Assembly (NCBI RefSeq): GCF_964275005.1
Contig: NC_092701.1
Coordinates: 9,090,453-9,154,452, forward strand
Direction of reading: 5' to 3'
DNA length: 64,000 nt
DNA from: Diadema setosum
Taxonomy: Eukaryota; Echinodermata; Echinoidea; Diadematoida; Diadematidae
Shown piece after piece: positions 11,940 to 42,819 of this stretch. The position numbers and the translations under genes are program-made. Within the stretch, counting starts at the first letter, position 1. Every line of letters starts with the position of its first letter. The notes beneath the pieces were generated by a model that was given only the letters and a program-made list of their open reading frames with translations, had not been told where the DNA came from and searched no databases.

Positions 11940-13400
11940 CTTATCCCATGGATCGACCCATTGCAATTTGCCCCTATATACACCCCTATCATCTAGATAT
12001 GTGTGGTTTACATGTTCCTCTTCCACAGTCCACCCATTTCTACCTTAACCCAACTTCCCCCCATCCCAAACCCCAACTCTCCCTCATTGGAAATATCGAT
12101 ACTTTAATGGCCACCACCAACTCACAGCCAAATTTTGTATACCCTTCTCTAGAACCCTCATCATCCCCATCCCAACCCCATCTTCATTTACATATTGAAC
12201 CTTGCAATCTTCAGATATATCCCCTAATGATCAATCAACCTGTATGCAAACCACCTCTACCCCTCATCACTTTGATACCAGTAGTCTACCCATCTCTCCG
12301 TCCCCCCCCCCCCCCAAGCTACAATACATCGCTTGTACACTCTTTATACAAGCCTTTCTCCTACAAGCTAGACCACTTCCATATCCAAAATCCCTAACGA
12401 AGCCTTGCCCCTTCTTCCTGATATTTGTACAGCCAATGTATTTCTCCCATCAACAACCCACTCCTAATAAATGTACCCACCCCATGATCTTGTAGTGCAA
12501 AGTTTTGCCTTTTATTGACCTATTTCTCATCTCATAATATCTCCCATCCCCACCTTGCTCCAGACTCCTTTGCCCACATACTCATGAAGGTGGAATGTTA
12601 AGTGACTCTCCCATCATCCTGTAGCCTTCATTCTTTTCTCATTCTATCAATGTATTTCCCCAACTGCCACCATCTCATCCCTTCCCCTTAATCCAGACAT
12701 GCACAGCCTTTGGGTCTTTCTTCTATAATCAACCATTGTGTCAACATCCTCACCCCCCCCCCCCCCACCACCTCAATTTACCAACCCCCTCCTATTCATT
12801 TAGATACTTGTTGCCTACCCGTATATGTCTTTATCCAACATGACTGACTCATTTCTCCATCCGCCGATCCATCATTCCCAACTTCGCCCCCATCCCCTCC
12901 AATATTCCTGAAGTTTACCCCTACAATGAACCCATTATACTCCACCTGCCCCCTTTCCCCACCTTAATCTATACTACAGTTACACCTTTACTGTCTTTTC
13001 CCCCACTAATAACCCATTCCCACAAACCTCCTCCCCTCCCAGGGGCGGATCCAGGAATTCTGTAAAGGGGGGGGGGGGGGCGCAACTAATATTTCTGGTG
13101 CCACTTCCGGGTTCATTTCCTTTTTTCCTTTTTATTTCTTTTGTTTTTTAACGAAAAAATAAAGGGCGGGGGGGCGTGCGCCGGTTGTACCCCCCTCTGG
13201 ATACGCCACTGCCCCCCCCCCCCCCCAATTCTCCATCTCCAATCTGTATGCCAGATAATTTGGATATCTGCGTCCTACAGGCCTTTCCCCCTGGGCTCAC
13301 CTGCATCCCCCCCCCCCCCCTCCTGCTGCCACCCTCTTTCCCTTCACCTCTTACCTTCTCCCTTCCTTTCCTCCCCAATGTTTGTCTTTGCCCATGGGCA
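11940..13400 (+). repeat. C-rich, G-poor tract (degenerate, possibly old minisatellite)
   Basis: For about 1.4 kb the plus strand is dominated by C, T and A with very few G, full of CCACC, CCCATC and CCCCTCC, plus C runs at 12302 and 12753. Similar phrases recur (CTACCCATCTCTCC, CTCATTTCTCCATCC), suggesting a decayed repeat array. A MITE is inserted at 13040-13211. Confidence 0.6.
13040..13211. repeat. hAT-type MITE with CAGGGGCGGATCC ends
   Basis: It starts CAGGGGCGGATCCAGGAATT and ends CTGGATACGCCACTG, a near-complementary pair. These ends are typical of non-autonomous hAT elements of marine invertebrates. G and C homopolymers lie near both ends. Confidence 0.8.
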
Positions 13401-13650
13401 ACCAGGTGTCTAGAAGGATGTAGCACCTATGGCTGGTACAAGTCAGTAAAGAACTGATTATTTCTAGCTACTTGGCTACAATCTGCTCCTCTCTCTCTCT
13501 CTCTCCCAAACATAAAGGTGTCATTGCTCCCTCTTTTATGCAGAAGGTGCTATATTCCACATACTAAGAATCTTGCTATAGGATTGGTCAAGAGCTGATC
13601 ACGTGATAAAGCGTAGTTTTGCCCATCACATCACCTGAGAAGAACTACAC

Positions 13651-13846
13651 GTAGGTCACTTGATAGTACACAGTGCAACGCACTTTCCCTTCAGTGTCGC
13701 ACGATACGTGCAGCAAATTCATTGTTTTGTCATCTATAAAGACAGCTGTTTGTTTTGCTAATCTCTGGCAGTCCATACAGTCTTAACGCGAGATGAGTAC
13801 GCGCGAAATAAAAGTGCGTTGCACTGTGGACTATCATTTAACTAGG
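13651..13846. repeat. Foldback element with TAGTACACAGTGCAACGC ends
   Basis: The left arm TAGGTCACTTGATAGTACAC plus AGTGCAACGCACTTTC pairs with the right arm AAAGTGCGTTGCACTGTGGA plus CTATCATTTAACTA. A second partial copy in direct orientation follows at 13845-13940. Confidence 0.8.
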
Positions 13847-13940
13847 TCATTTGATAGCACACAGTGCAACGTACTTTCACTTCAGTGCCGCGCGGTGCGC
13901 GCAGCAAATTCATTGTTTTGTCATCTACGCGCACACATAG
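13845..13940 (+). repeat. Partial direct copy of the preceding foldback arm
   Basis: AGGTCATTTGATAGCACACA, GTGCAACGTACTTTCACTTC and GCAGCAAATTCATTGTTTTG repeat the 13652-13735 arm with substitutions. Confidence 0.75.
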
Positions 13941-14030
13941 CCTAAGCCCTAAGGATACCTAAAGACAGCTAAAACGGTTTCAGATGTGGAATAAAATGGG
14001 AATTTCCAGGACCTTAGATGTGGAATATAA

Positions 14031-14208
14031 AGCAAATAATCAACTTTTAGTTTCAGGCAATGAGACAAACTACCTTGTATCACTTCCTCGGCGATCTGAA
14101 TGTGTACGCTATCTTTCCTCAGCTGCGCTTCGGAAAGATAGCTACATCCAGATCGCCTCGGAAGTGATAGTTTGTCCCATCACCTTCACCAACGTTGATT
14201 ATTTGCTT
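14031..14208. repeat. Foldback element, 178 bp
   Basis: AAGCAAATAATCAACTTTT and GTTGATTATTTGCTT are inverted, and the inner arms TCACTTCCTCGGCGATCTGA and CAGATCGCCTCGGAAGTGAT pair around a loop TCAGCTGCGCTT. It is nearly a full-length hairpin. Confidence 0.8.
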
Positions 14209-14297
14209 ACTATCTACAGTAGAAGACAGGGATGTACGACTTCCATCTGATGACACCTTTATTATATAACACAGTGCTTATATAGCGCATATCACTA

Positions 14298-14600
14298 CAG
14301 AGACTCCAACCCCAAGCACCTTCTGATCTGGAGATTCTCCCGCCCGAAACCCCTAGCAAACGGGAGACTCCAAGTTGATGTGTGCGAAGTGCGAAGTTCC
14401 TAGGGTTCTAGATGTTCTCTGGTGCTATCTAAGGCTTATTTTTTAAACATACGATAGCAATAAGTAAGAAATGCTTTCCACCGGGAGACACAGAGCCAGG
14501 GCGGGAGAAATCAAATCTCAAGCGGGAGAACGGGAGATTTTGCAAAAATGGGCTTTCGGCGGGAGCTCTCCCGTCGAAAACGGGAGAGTTGGAGTCTCTG
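14298..14600 (-). repeat. Type E foldback element, copy 2 (inverted)
   Basis: CAGAGACTCCAACCCCAAGC at the left matches the reverse of the right end of the 9705-10031 copy, and CGGGAGAGTTGGAGTCTCTG closes it. Internal CAGGGCGGGAGAAAT segments match in reverse orientation. Confidence 0.82.
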
Positions 14601-14701
14601 TCACTACCGTAGTGTCTCTATGTGCTTTAAGGGAGAGGGATGAAAGCAGAAAGAGGAATGTAGTGTACAATGTACAATGTACCATAGATGCAAAACCAAA
14701 C

Positions 14702-15040
14702 TCATTCATAATACTTTTTACACAGAAATGTCTTGAGAGCAGTTTTAAACTTAAACACTGTGGGAGCTTCTTTTATATGACATGGAACAGCGTTCCACAG
14801 TGTGGGAGCAGCATGAGCAAAAGATCGCTCACCATAAAACTTTATTGTGATAGCAGGACATTGGAGAAGATTTTTCTGAGTTGATCTTAGATTACGCGAG
14901 GGAGCGTACCTTACCAAAAACTTACTGAGATATTCTGGTGCCATTGAATGCTGGCACTGATAAGTCAGTAACAGTATCTTAAAAACTATATGTGACTGAA
15001 CAGGAAGCCAATGTAGCTGCTTCAAAATGGGGGTTATGTG
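14702..15040 (-). mobile_element. Non-LTR retrotransposon fragment (C-terminal end of reverse transcriptase ORF)
   Basis: The minus strand encodes HITPILKQLHWLPVQSHIVF then KILLLTYQCQHSMAPEYLSK and SRNLRSTQKNLLQCP, followed by ERSFAHAAPTLWNAVP and a stop. This order (LHWLPV, ILLLTY, R.LRS, APxLWN.LP) is the well-known C-terminal end of CR1/Jockey-type LINE ORF2 proteins. No upstream RT core is present, so it is a 5'-truncated insertion of about 340 nt. Confidence 0.85.
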
Positions 15041-15099
15041 AGAATGTTATTGTGCAAATCTAGGCCATTAAATAGAAACTGATATCAAACATAGGCCCT

Positions 15100-15813
15100 A
15101 TATGTGAATGCAGTATAGGCAGAAATATTAGAACACATCAGTGAAGTTTGAGGAAAATCACACAAGCTGTCTGAAATGTAAAATTTTCAAAGTTTTATCA
15201 AACCAATCTGTCATTTGCAGGAAAAGAAGACTACAATATGTGATGTCATAATTGTGGAACGATATGAAGAGAATTCCACATGATTTCATTTCTTGTGAAA
15301 AGTACACATTCTTACTAGTGAACACCGACATCAGGGTACAGTGCACTCCTGTGAAAACAAACAGAGTTATAACAAAATTTAGGTTACAAAGTAACATTCA
15401 GGGCCCAAAGTTATCAAGTACACATCTTTATGCACTTTATTTGTTCAGATACAGCTGTATAACAAAGGAGAACTGCCAGTCCACAGGTCTTTGTTATAAC
15501 GGGAGTTGCCTGTAATATCATTACCCCTGCCTCTGGAAGGTTACTCAAATCCTCTTTCATTATGAGAGAAAAATGAATGCTAGCACGAAGCACTGTCTGC
15601 TAGGAAGGGTAAGCCTAGTGCCTCGCATTGCTCTACACAGCCACAAAGCAATTACACAGGGCGTATAGGGAGTAAGCACTCTAGTGCATGTGTCCCTATT
15701 CGTATATCAGGTAAGCTCTTTGACCGAAACTTAACAGTCGTGACTTTGGAATGGATTGGGCAATTTTCCTCAAACTTCACCAATGTGTTCTAACATTGCT
15801 GCATTTACTCACA
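15100..15813. repeat. Type D foldback MITE with a nested MITE
   Basis: The left arm (AGAACACATCAGTGAAGTTT, GAGGAAAATCACACAAGC) and right arm (GGGCAATTTTCCTCAAACTT, CACCAATGTGTTCTAACA) pair. The body is interrupted by the pogo/Tc1-type MITE at 15339-15512; type D sequence resumes after it (TATCATTACCCCTGCC). Confidence 0.75.
15339..15512. repeat. Pogo/Tc1-type MITE nested in a type D MITE
   Basis: The inverted ends CAGTGCACTCCTGTG and ATAACGGGAGTTGCCTG are flanked by TA on both sides (15337-15338 and 15513-15514), the target duplication of Tc1/mariner/pogo transposases. The family is also at 50730-50916. Confidence 0.75.
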
Positions 15814-16052
15814 TGTTGTTCAAAAGCAGTCAAATTGTGTTACATATGGAAGAATACCAAAATATTCTTCTTGCGTTCACACAAAGTGTACTTCAGGCAA
15901 GATCTTGCTGGGTTCATTTTGATATGCATTGAAAATGGAGTATTTTTTTCACACAACCTGCTTCACGAAAGAAAAAACAAGGAAAGGTGTGGGACTCAAT
16001 ACTGTACTTTGCATTCTTACTTTATTCAGCAAGTCATATTTGATCAAGGAAT

Positions 16053-16055
<3 letters not shown>

Positions 16056-16102
<47 letters not shown>
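16056..16102. repeat. (TA)n microsatellite
   Basis: About 23 uninterrupted TA units. Confidence 0.97.
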
Positions 16103-16105
<3 letters not shown>

Positions 16106-16599
16106 GTCTCTATCTTACAATGTAAGTTTACACACATGTGCATTTGCAGATTCTGACATCCTAACATGAGGCATCTCAAACTTGAGGGGTGGATGAGAGT
16201 GGGACTTAGTTTGAATCATCCTGAGCTGATATTATCACCCTCTGAAATATGTTAATGGTATGTATCTCCAAAGATGGAATAGTGGCTGTGAAACTTCACA
16301 ACTGATACACTGCATTTCTACTCCTTTGCACTTGGAATATAATGAAGTTTATTAAGGACTTGAGTGATAGCTTCTGCCAACCCTAAAGAACATTAATAAT
16401 CATCTCCATCGTCACTGTCAACAGGAAAATGCATTAACTCCATGAGGTTTATTCTCTAAAATATTTTGTTTGCCTTTTGTTTTCTTGCGTTAAAACCCAG
16501 CTAGCAAAAATGAGCTTCAAGAAAAAAACATCAACAAGGCATTCAGTTTCTTTTTCTCAAAACATTCTGGGAGAACTTCTCCACGTGTGACATTGACTG

Positions 16600-17164
16600 C
16601 TGAAAGTTTTATTATTCTGGGTGATAAGTGCCTGTAATGTTCCACGGTTGCTCATCTACCAGTATTTACAGCACAACATCCATGTCTATCCAGCCCGTGA
16701 CCTCCTCACAATTCTCCAAGAGGACACGCCTGCCTCTGGACACCAGCGACCATTTCAAGAAAGATGGTCTACCAGTAAGAGCAGATTGTATTCCTGTAGG
16801 ACGACCAATGATGTGCTTGTTAATGTTGACCTTTCATTGTCTTGCAGGGAAGCCTGGGATAACAGTGTGATCGCACACCAGTCATTGCTGGGAAGTGTTG
16901 GCATACTATTTACAACTGGACAACTCAGCAGGTTGTTCCACACTGTCTTGCTCTTCAGAGGACCTTAATGCCCAGTTTGTTACCATGGCAACTGCATCAT
17001 GAGATTGGCAATCCTCGTCAGAGAGATTGATGAAGTCTATATGATGCATATCACTAGATAGACTGCATGGCAAAGTTGAATTCATCTAGAGAAATGACCA
17101 GAGTAGCTATTGTCTTCTTCTGGCTCACAGGATGCATTGTTCAGTCTGTTGCCATGGTTACGCA
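16600..17164 (-). other. DHX16: Probable DHX16 3' untranslated region
   Basis: The 560 nt downstream of the DHX16 stop are less AT-rich than the flanking sequence and hold no foldback copies. They end near AATAAA on the minus strand (16608-16613). No homologous protein is seen; short open frames on both strands here look fortuitous. Confidence 0.45.
16608..16613 (-). terminator. Candidate DHX16 polyadenylation signal AATAAA
   Basis: AATAAA on the minus strand (TTTATT on the plus strand) lies 552 nt after the DHX16 stop codon, a plausible distance. The motif is common by chance in AT-rich DNA, so cDNA ends would be needed to confirm it. Confidence 0.35.
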
Positions 17165-38254
<21,090 letters not shown>

Positions 38255-38714
38255 GATGACTCCAATGTCATGAGTCAGAGTCACTCTAAATTTCTGAAAT
38301 AATTAGAAAATGGGTTTTATTAGCGAACCAATTTAAGTTTCTTTATGAATTTAAATCTAGATTTCTACTGTCAGGTCAAGACAATGTTTGTTGGCAACAC
38401 TGATAAGACTTAGCAATGATAGTGATAGTGTCATCAGTAGAGCCAGAAGTTGTGAGAAGAGACTTTTCTTATTCCATTTAGACTAGAACTGGAGAGTCTA
38501 GAATCAGAAATCTAAAATCTAGATTTCTAAAATTTACTGTTTGGTACCTGTGTAGTGAGCACTTGCACTGCATTGTAGTTTAACAATGAATGTAAAAGAT
38601 AATCACACTTCCAACAATCTCTTATGGAGTGTGAGCTGTTCATGAGCAGTGACACTTACTTACATTTATCTAATACAATATCGCACCACCACAACTCGCA
38701 GTACAGTTGTAGAT

Positions 38715-40332
38715 CTGGAGTAAAGCCCCCAGTTTTCAGCCGCCTCCAGACTCCGGACACTTATAAATCACTTATTGTAAGCCAGCAAATTCTACTGTCA
38801 CAACACATGCATATCACATCATTTCACATACTTGCACAGTCATTCACAACAGGAAAGTGCCCATAGTCATCTCCAAAAACCCATCTTAAATCTTGAATTT
38901 CACTGTCAAAAACACAAGATCGGCGCAACTTTTCCAAAGCACGCACAAATTAAGTTCCGCATCAAGAATCGGGGTCGCTGAAACAGCGCTAAAGATTGAG
39001 AAATAGGCTCTTCTGTTGCGAGATTTTTCACATATCGCAAGCTGAAGCGTGATGGTATCCTCAAAAACACAAAACTGTACATGCCGTGCTGATGCAGTGA
39101 CTAAATGTACAGGGGTTGAATGCAAGTGCCGACTCACCGAAATTCAGACACATACGGGCACCGCAACATCCCCAATGCAACCTTGTGCCAACAAGGTATG
39201 GTGCGGCACATTTTTCAGCGGCCTTGCACGCATACTGACATTGAATGCGCATAATGCGTGTCCGGATTCTGGAGAGGCCGGACGGATTCTGGTGGATTAT
39301 CAAGATGGTAATTCTGTAAATGGGGAATTTTTGGAAATTTCATGATGCATTTAACAAAATCAAAATTGAGATAAAAGTATGGTTCTAGTTTGATATAGAT
39401 CTAGAGGTCTACATTTATGGCATTGTTGTCTTGTTGAAGATATAATTTAAATTTACTTAAATTGTAATGTAGAAATATAGGGTAACAATTCGGTCACTTA
39501 AGCTTTTTTGCAATATTTTTCAAACTAAAATAATACATACATACATCATATCCACAGCAATGTATGTGAAATATATCAAATTTCTTTAATCTCAATTTTC
39601 ATTTTGTTAAATATCACACAGAATTTCACAAAATCCCAAAATACATCACCTTGAAAATTCCCCAGAATACGGTCACCGCGACAGGTATTCGTTCACGCGA
39701 TATGTGCGTTCAAAGTCTATGCGTGTTCAAGGCAGCTGAAAAATGCGCCGCACGCTACCTTGTTGGTGCAAAATTGTATCGGCGACATTGCGGCGCCCGT
39801 TGGTGACCGAATACTGGGGAATCGGCACTTGCATTCAACCCTTGTACAATGAGACACTGTATCGGCATGTAAGGAAATTTTGTTTCTTCTTTTGCGTTTT
39901 TGAGGATACCATCACACTCCAAGCTTGCGATAAGCAAAAAATCCCGCGAGAGAACGGCGTATTTTTCGATTTTTAGCGCTTTTTCGGCGACCCATACTCT
40001 TAAAACTGGGCTCAATCCACGCGCGCTTTTGGAAAGTAGCGCCAATTCCACACTTTTGACGGTAAAATTTGGGATTTTGGATGGATTTTTGGAGGGGGCT
40101 AAGGGAGTTTCCTGTTGTGAATGAGTGTGCAAGTATGTGAATTGATGTGATTTGCGTGTGTTGTGACAGTTGAACTTACTGGCTGGTGACAAGTGATAAG
40201 TCAATGACCGAATACCAGTAGCTCACCGAATAACTGGTAGATGTCTACCCTTACCCTAAAGTTTTTTTATTTTGAGTAGAACAAATATTGCAGAAAAGCT
40301 GAAATGTCCGAAAACTGGTGGTTTTACTCTAG
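38715..40332. repeat. Large inverted-repeat complex upstream of DHX16
   Basis: Left arm (38715-39330) and right arm (39700-40332) pair over several hundred nt. Examples are TTGGAGATGACT-type AAAACCCATC against GGATTTTTGGAGG, GTCACAACACATGCATATCA against TGATTTGCGTGTGTTGTGAC, and GATGGTATCCTCAAAAACAC against its complement. The ends carry GGAGTAAAGCCCCCAGTTTT and AAAACTGGTGGTTTTACTCT. It is a foldback-type element or two head-to-head copies. Confidence 0.75.
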
Positions 40333-41101
40333 CTACTGGCAAGCTAGACTACACGTAGATTTAGTTCAAATTGCACTAATAAAGTTTTAGTTCTACGGGA
40401 AATTACAGAATACCGGTTTTGCGTCATATAAATTAGCATATTGGTGCGTATGAGCCGCCTCTGGCGGCTCTCCCTTAAAGATGAATTGGAACGGCCGTCA
40501 AAAAGTAGGTTGAGCACACAATTTTTATGAAAATTGAGTGGTTTCGGAGAAAAACTGCTCTAAATCAAGATAACTCGAGTAAATGGACGATAAAGAAAAT
40601 CGAGCCAATTTTGACGGAACTATTTTAAACGTGATGACGTTATCACAGCTGGCAGTCCTTCTTCCTTTCACTCTTTTCGACACAAGTCATTCACAATCAA
40701 TCACACTACACTACTCACTAGTTTTTGGCAAGGCAGCGCGTATATACGCGTATTGTCAAGAGACAATTGCGCGCTCAACTGCTATACGGGTACGTACTGT
40801 ACACTGTACTAGTAAACATACGCACGTTCTGCAGACTTGCGCTCTCCGTGATTGGTTGCCGGTATTCTGTAATTTACCCTAGTTCTATAGTATTTATACA
40901 AGTTTGTTGCAGTGTTGGAGCAGCATTTGCGCATTAATCATCTAACAATACATGAATTGTAACGAGTGGGGCTATACTGCAGCTCAATGTTGATATTTTG
41001 ATACAAAAAAGAACGACAAAAACCTCCGATTACAAACAATAAGCACTTACAGCAGCAGTGGAAAGTCGTAAAGAATGGGGAATATAATGAAGACATCTTA
41101 C
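40333..41101. other. Interval next to the candidate DHX16 5' exon
   Basis: Single-copy-looking sequence with ATGACGTTATCAC near 40631 and CACTACACTACTCAC near 40702. No exon is recognised; if the 5' exon at 41.1 kb is right this is intron. Confidence 0.4.
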
Positions 41102-41205
41102 CAATCTTACGAAATAATAACACAAGTAGCGTGCAGAGCAGAGGAACTCGTAGGCTATCTTGCCGAATAACGTACGTCGAACGTGTGTTCATTCGTGTAA
41201 ATGAC
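41102..41205 (-). promoter_or_regulatory. DHX16: Candidate DHX16 5' untranslated exon and promoter
   Basis: On the minus strand a good donor (ATTG|GTAAGA, exon end at 41102) could splice to an acceptor just before the start exon (TTAG at 38286 or TTCAG at 38294). The sequence lies immediately downstream of a perfect CRE palindrome. The 5' limit is a guess, and an alternative start site close to 38.3 kb is possible. Confidence 0.35.
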
Positions 41206-41210
41206 TTCCC

Positions 41211-41220
41211 GTGACGTCAC
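41211..41220. promoter_or_regulatory. CRE/ATF palindrome GTGACGTCAC
   Basis: A perfect 10-bp palindrome containing TGACGTCA, the full CREB/ATF site. It sits in the head-to-head interval of DHX16 and SSNA1 beside the candidate DHX16 first exon. Function is inferred from position only. Confidence 0.5.
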
Positions 41221-41849
41221 TGCCAGGGCACATAGTGCCAGACAGTTTGATCCCAGAACAGTCCGACCCTAAACTGCTCGGCTCGAATACCAAAATCCCA
41301 AATCCATTACACAAATTGCTTCAAGTTCCGGTGATGTCGTATGCAAACGTACTTTGCCCTTGAGAGTTTTGCAAGAGGTAACTCCAAAATAGCTTTATTT
41401 TCTGAGAGTGTAGCCCCAAAGTGAACAGTAGGGCTTGCAATTGGAGGCATCAACTCGAAATTTAATAGGCAGAGTACTTTTTTCATGTATTTTGGATCAA
41501 AAATGTACTAGTAAACAAAAGAAAGGAAATGAGGCAAGAAGTCGTGTAGTGGATGTGACGTTGAGGAAGGATCAATACAGTGATACTGTTGAATCTCCAG
41601 CAGGACTCGATAATGTCACAATTGCTTGAGCAATTTGATCACAGTTCTCACAAAAGACGATGCACTTATTTGAAAAATTTAATAAGTGACATAATTTTAC
41701 AGATTATATAGTGCGAGACATACCAACATTCTAAAATAGTTGAAAATGCATAATCATAATTCCTTGAAGTTCTTTCAATCAATTACTAGATCTAGAGCTT
41801 GAAATAATCAAATTTTTGATCCTAACATCCATGATCCTAACATCCAAAA

Positions 41850-42060
41850 TACTGTAAAACATGATATATTCGCAGCATGAATTTTTCGCAAATTGGAGTC
41901 GACGGCCCTTTTTGGGGCATGAAATTTTCGCGAACTGCCACTGGCATTCAATGCATATAGAATAGAAAAGAACTTTCGTGTGCATTTTGATTTCGTGAAT
42001 CTTCGCTCTTGCGAAATTCGCGAAATTGAAATGCATGCGAACATTCCTCGTTTTACAGTA
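41850..42060. repeat. TTTCGCG-rich foldback MITE, type A, between DHX16 and SSNA1
   Basis: TACTGTAAAACATGATATAT to ACATTCCTCGTTTTACAGTA; internal AAATTTTCGCGAACTGCC and GCGAAATTCGCGAAATTG. It lies about 700 bp before the SSNA1 start. Confidence 0.9.
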
Positions 42061-42767
42061 GTCTGGAATTGACACTGTAATGAGTGTGTTTAAATTTCAA
42101 GAATATTACGCTAAAACACCTGGGACTGGATAATGATTTCGTAGTTGCTTTTTATTTGTGAAACAAACTGTACCCCAATTTATTTGTAAATGCTTGGGGG
42201 CTCTGTAGTAGTGTTAATCTTGTCCTGCACTTCCTCCACATCTTTTATGTGGACAGACAATATTCAAACAAAACTTTTATTATAAGATTTTTTAAATAAC
42301 AATAAAAGTAGTGCATAAAATTTTATCACGAGTATTTGGTGTGGGGAAATTAATCTCGAAAATGAATTCATAGGAGCCTACAGTGCGGGCAGTTCTACAG
42401 TTCAAACCGTGATCATATATTTGGTGCATGTTGAGTGTTTATGTTCTTTAAAAGGAAAAAGAAAATTTTAATTGCTATTTCCAAAATTATAGATGGGCTT
42501 TACGGCTTTAACTCTCCGTATATACCGCACCGAATTCAGAATTTAGTCGAGCTTTCTATTTGACTACAGTAATGTACTAATCTCAAATGGATCGATGTGT
42601 CAAAGGTAGGTGGCCTACTGCTACCAACGGTTGTCCTGTATGAGGGTCGAATTAGATCGGTATCCAAAACACAGCAACGGCGCTATCGCTGAATTCGCTA
42701 TTCGCTAACAAACGAACCGAAAAGTGGAAAAGGACGTTTCAAGAGGAGAAGTGAGATTAGATAAAGA
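42061..42767 (+). promoter_or_regulatory. SSNA1: SSNA1 upstream region
   Basis: The 700 bp before the SSNA1 ATG must hold its promoter if the first exon is not preceded by another. CpG-richer sequence (CAACGGCGCTATCGC, ATTCGCTATTCGC) lies within 100 nt of the ATG. No TATA box is convincing. Confidence 0.35.
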
Positions 42768-42819
42768 TGACCCACCAGGCAGCTGCTCTCCAGAGTTATA
42801 ATAACGAACTTGTAAAGTG
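42768..42819 (+). CDS. SSNA1: SSNA1 coding exon 1
   Basis: Residues 1-17 plus the first base of Cys18: [17 protein letters not shown]. The donor is GTGAGT. The split codon T|GT rebuilds the conserved VKCIEEL. Confidence 0.95.

Noticed and set aside
11948-12495. 149-codon proline-rich frame
   Set aside because: It follows from the G-free C-rich tract, which has few stop codons on one strand; it lacks any domain or splice context.
16621-16968. Overlapping 115- and 80-codon plus-strand frames with donor- and acceptor-like sites at 16772 and 16849
   Set aside because: No recognisable protein, and the implied 78-nt intron is far shorter than all others here; the stretch fits the DHX16 3' untranslated region better.
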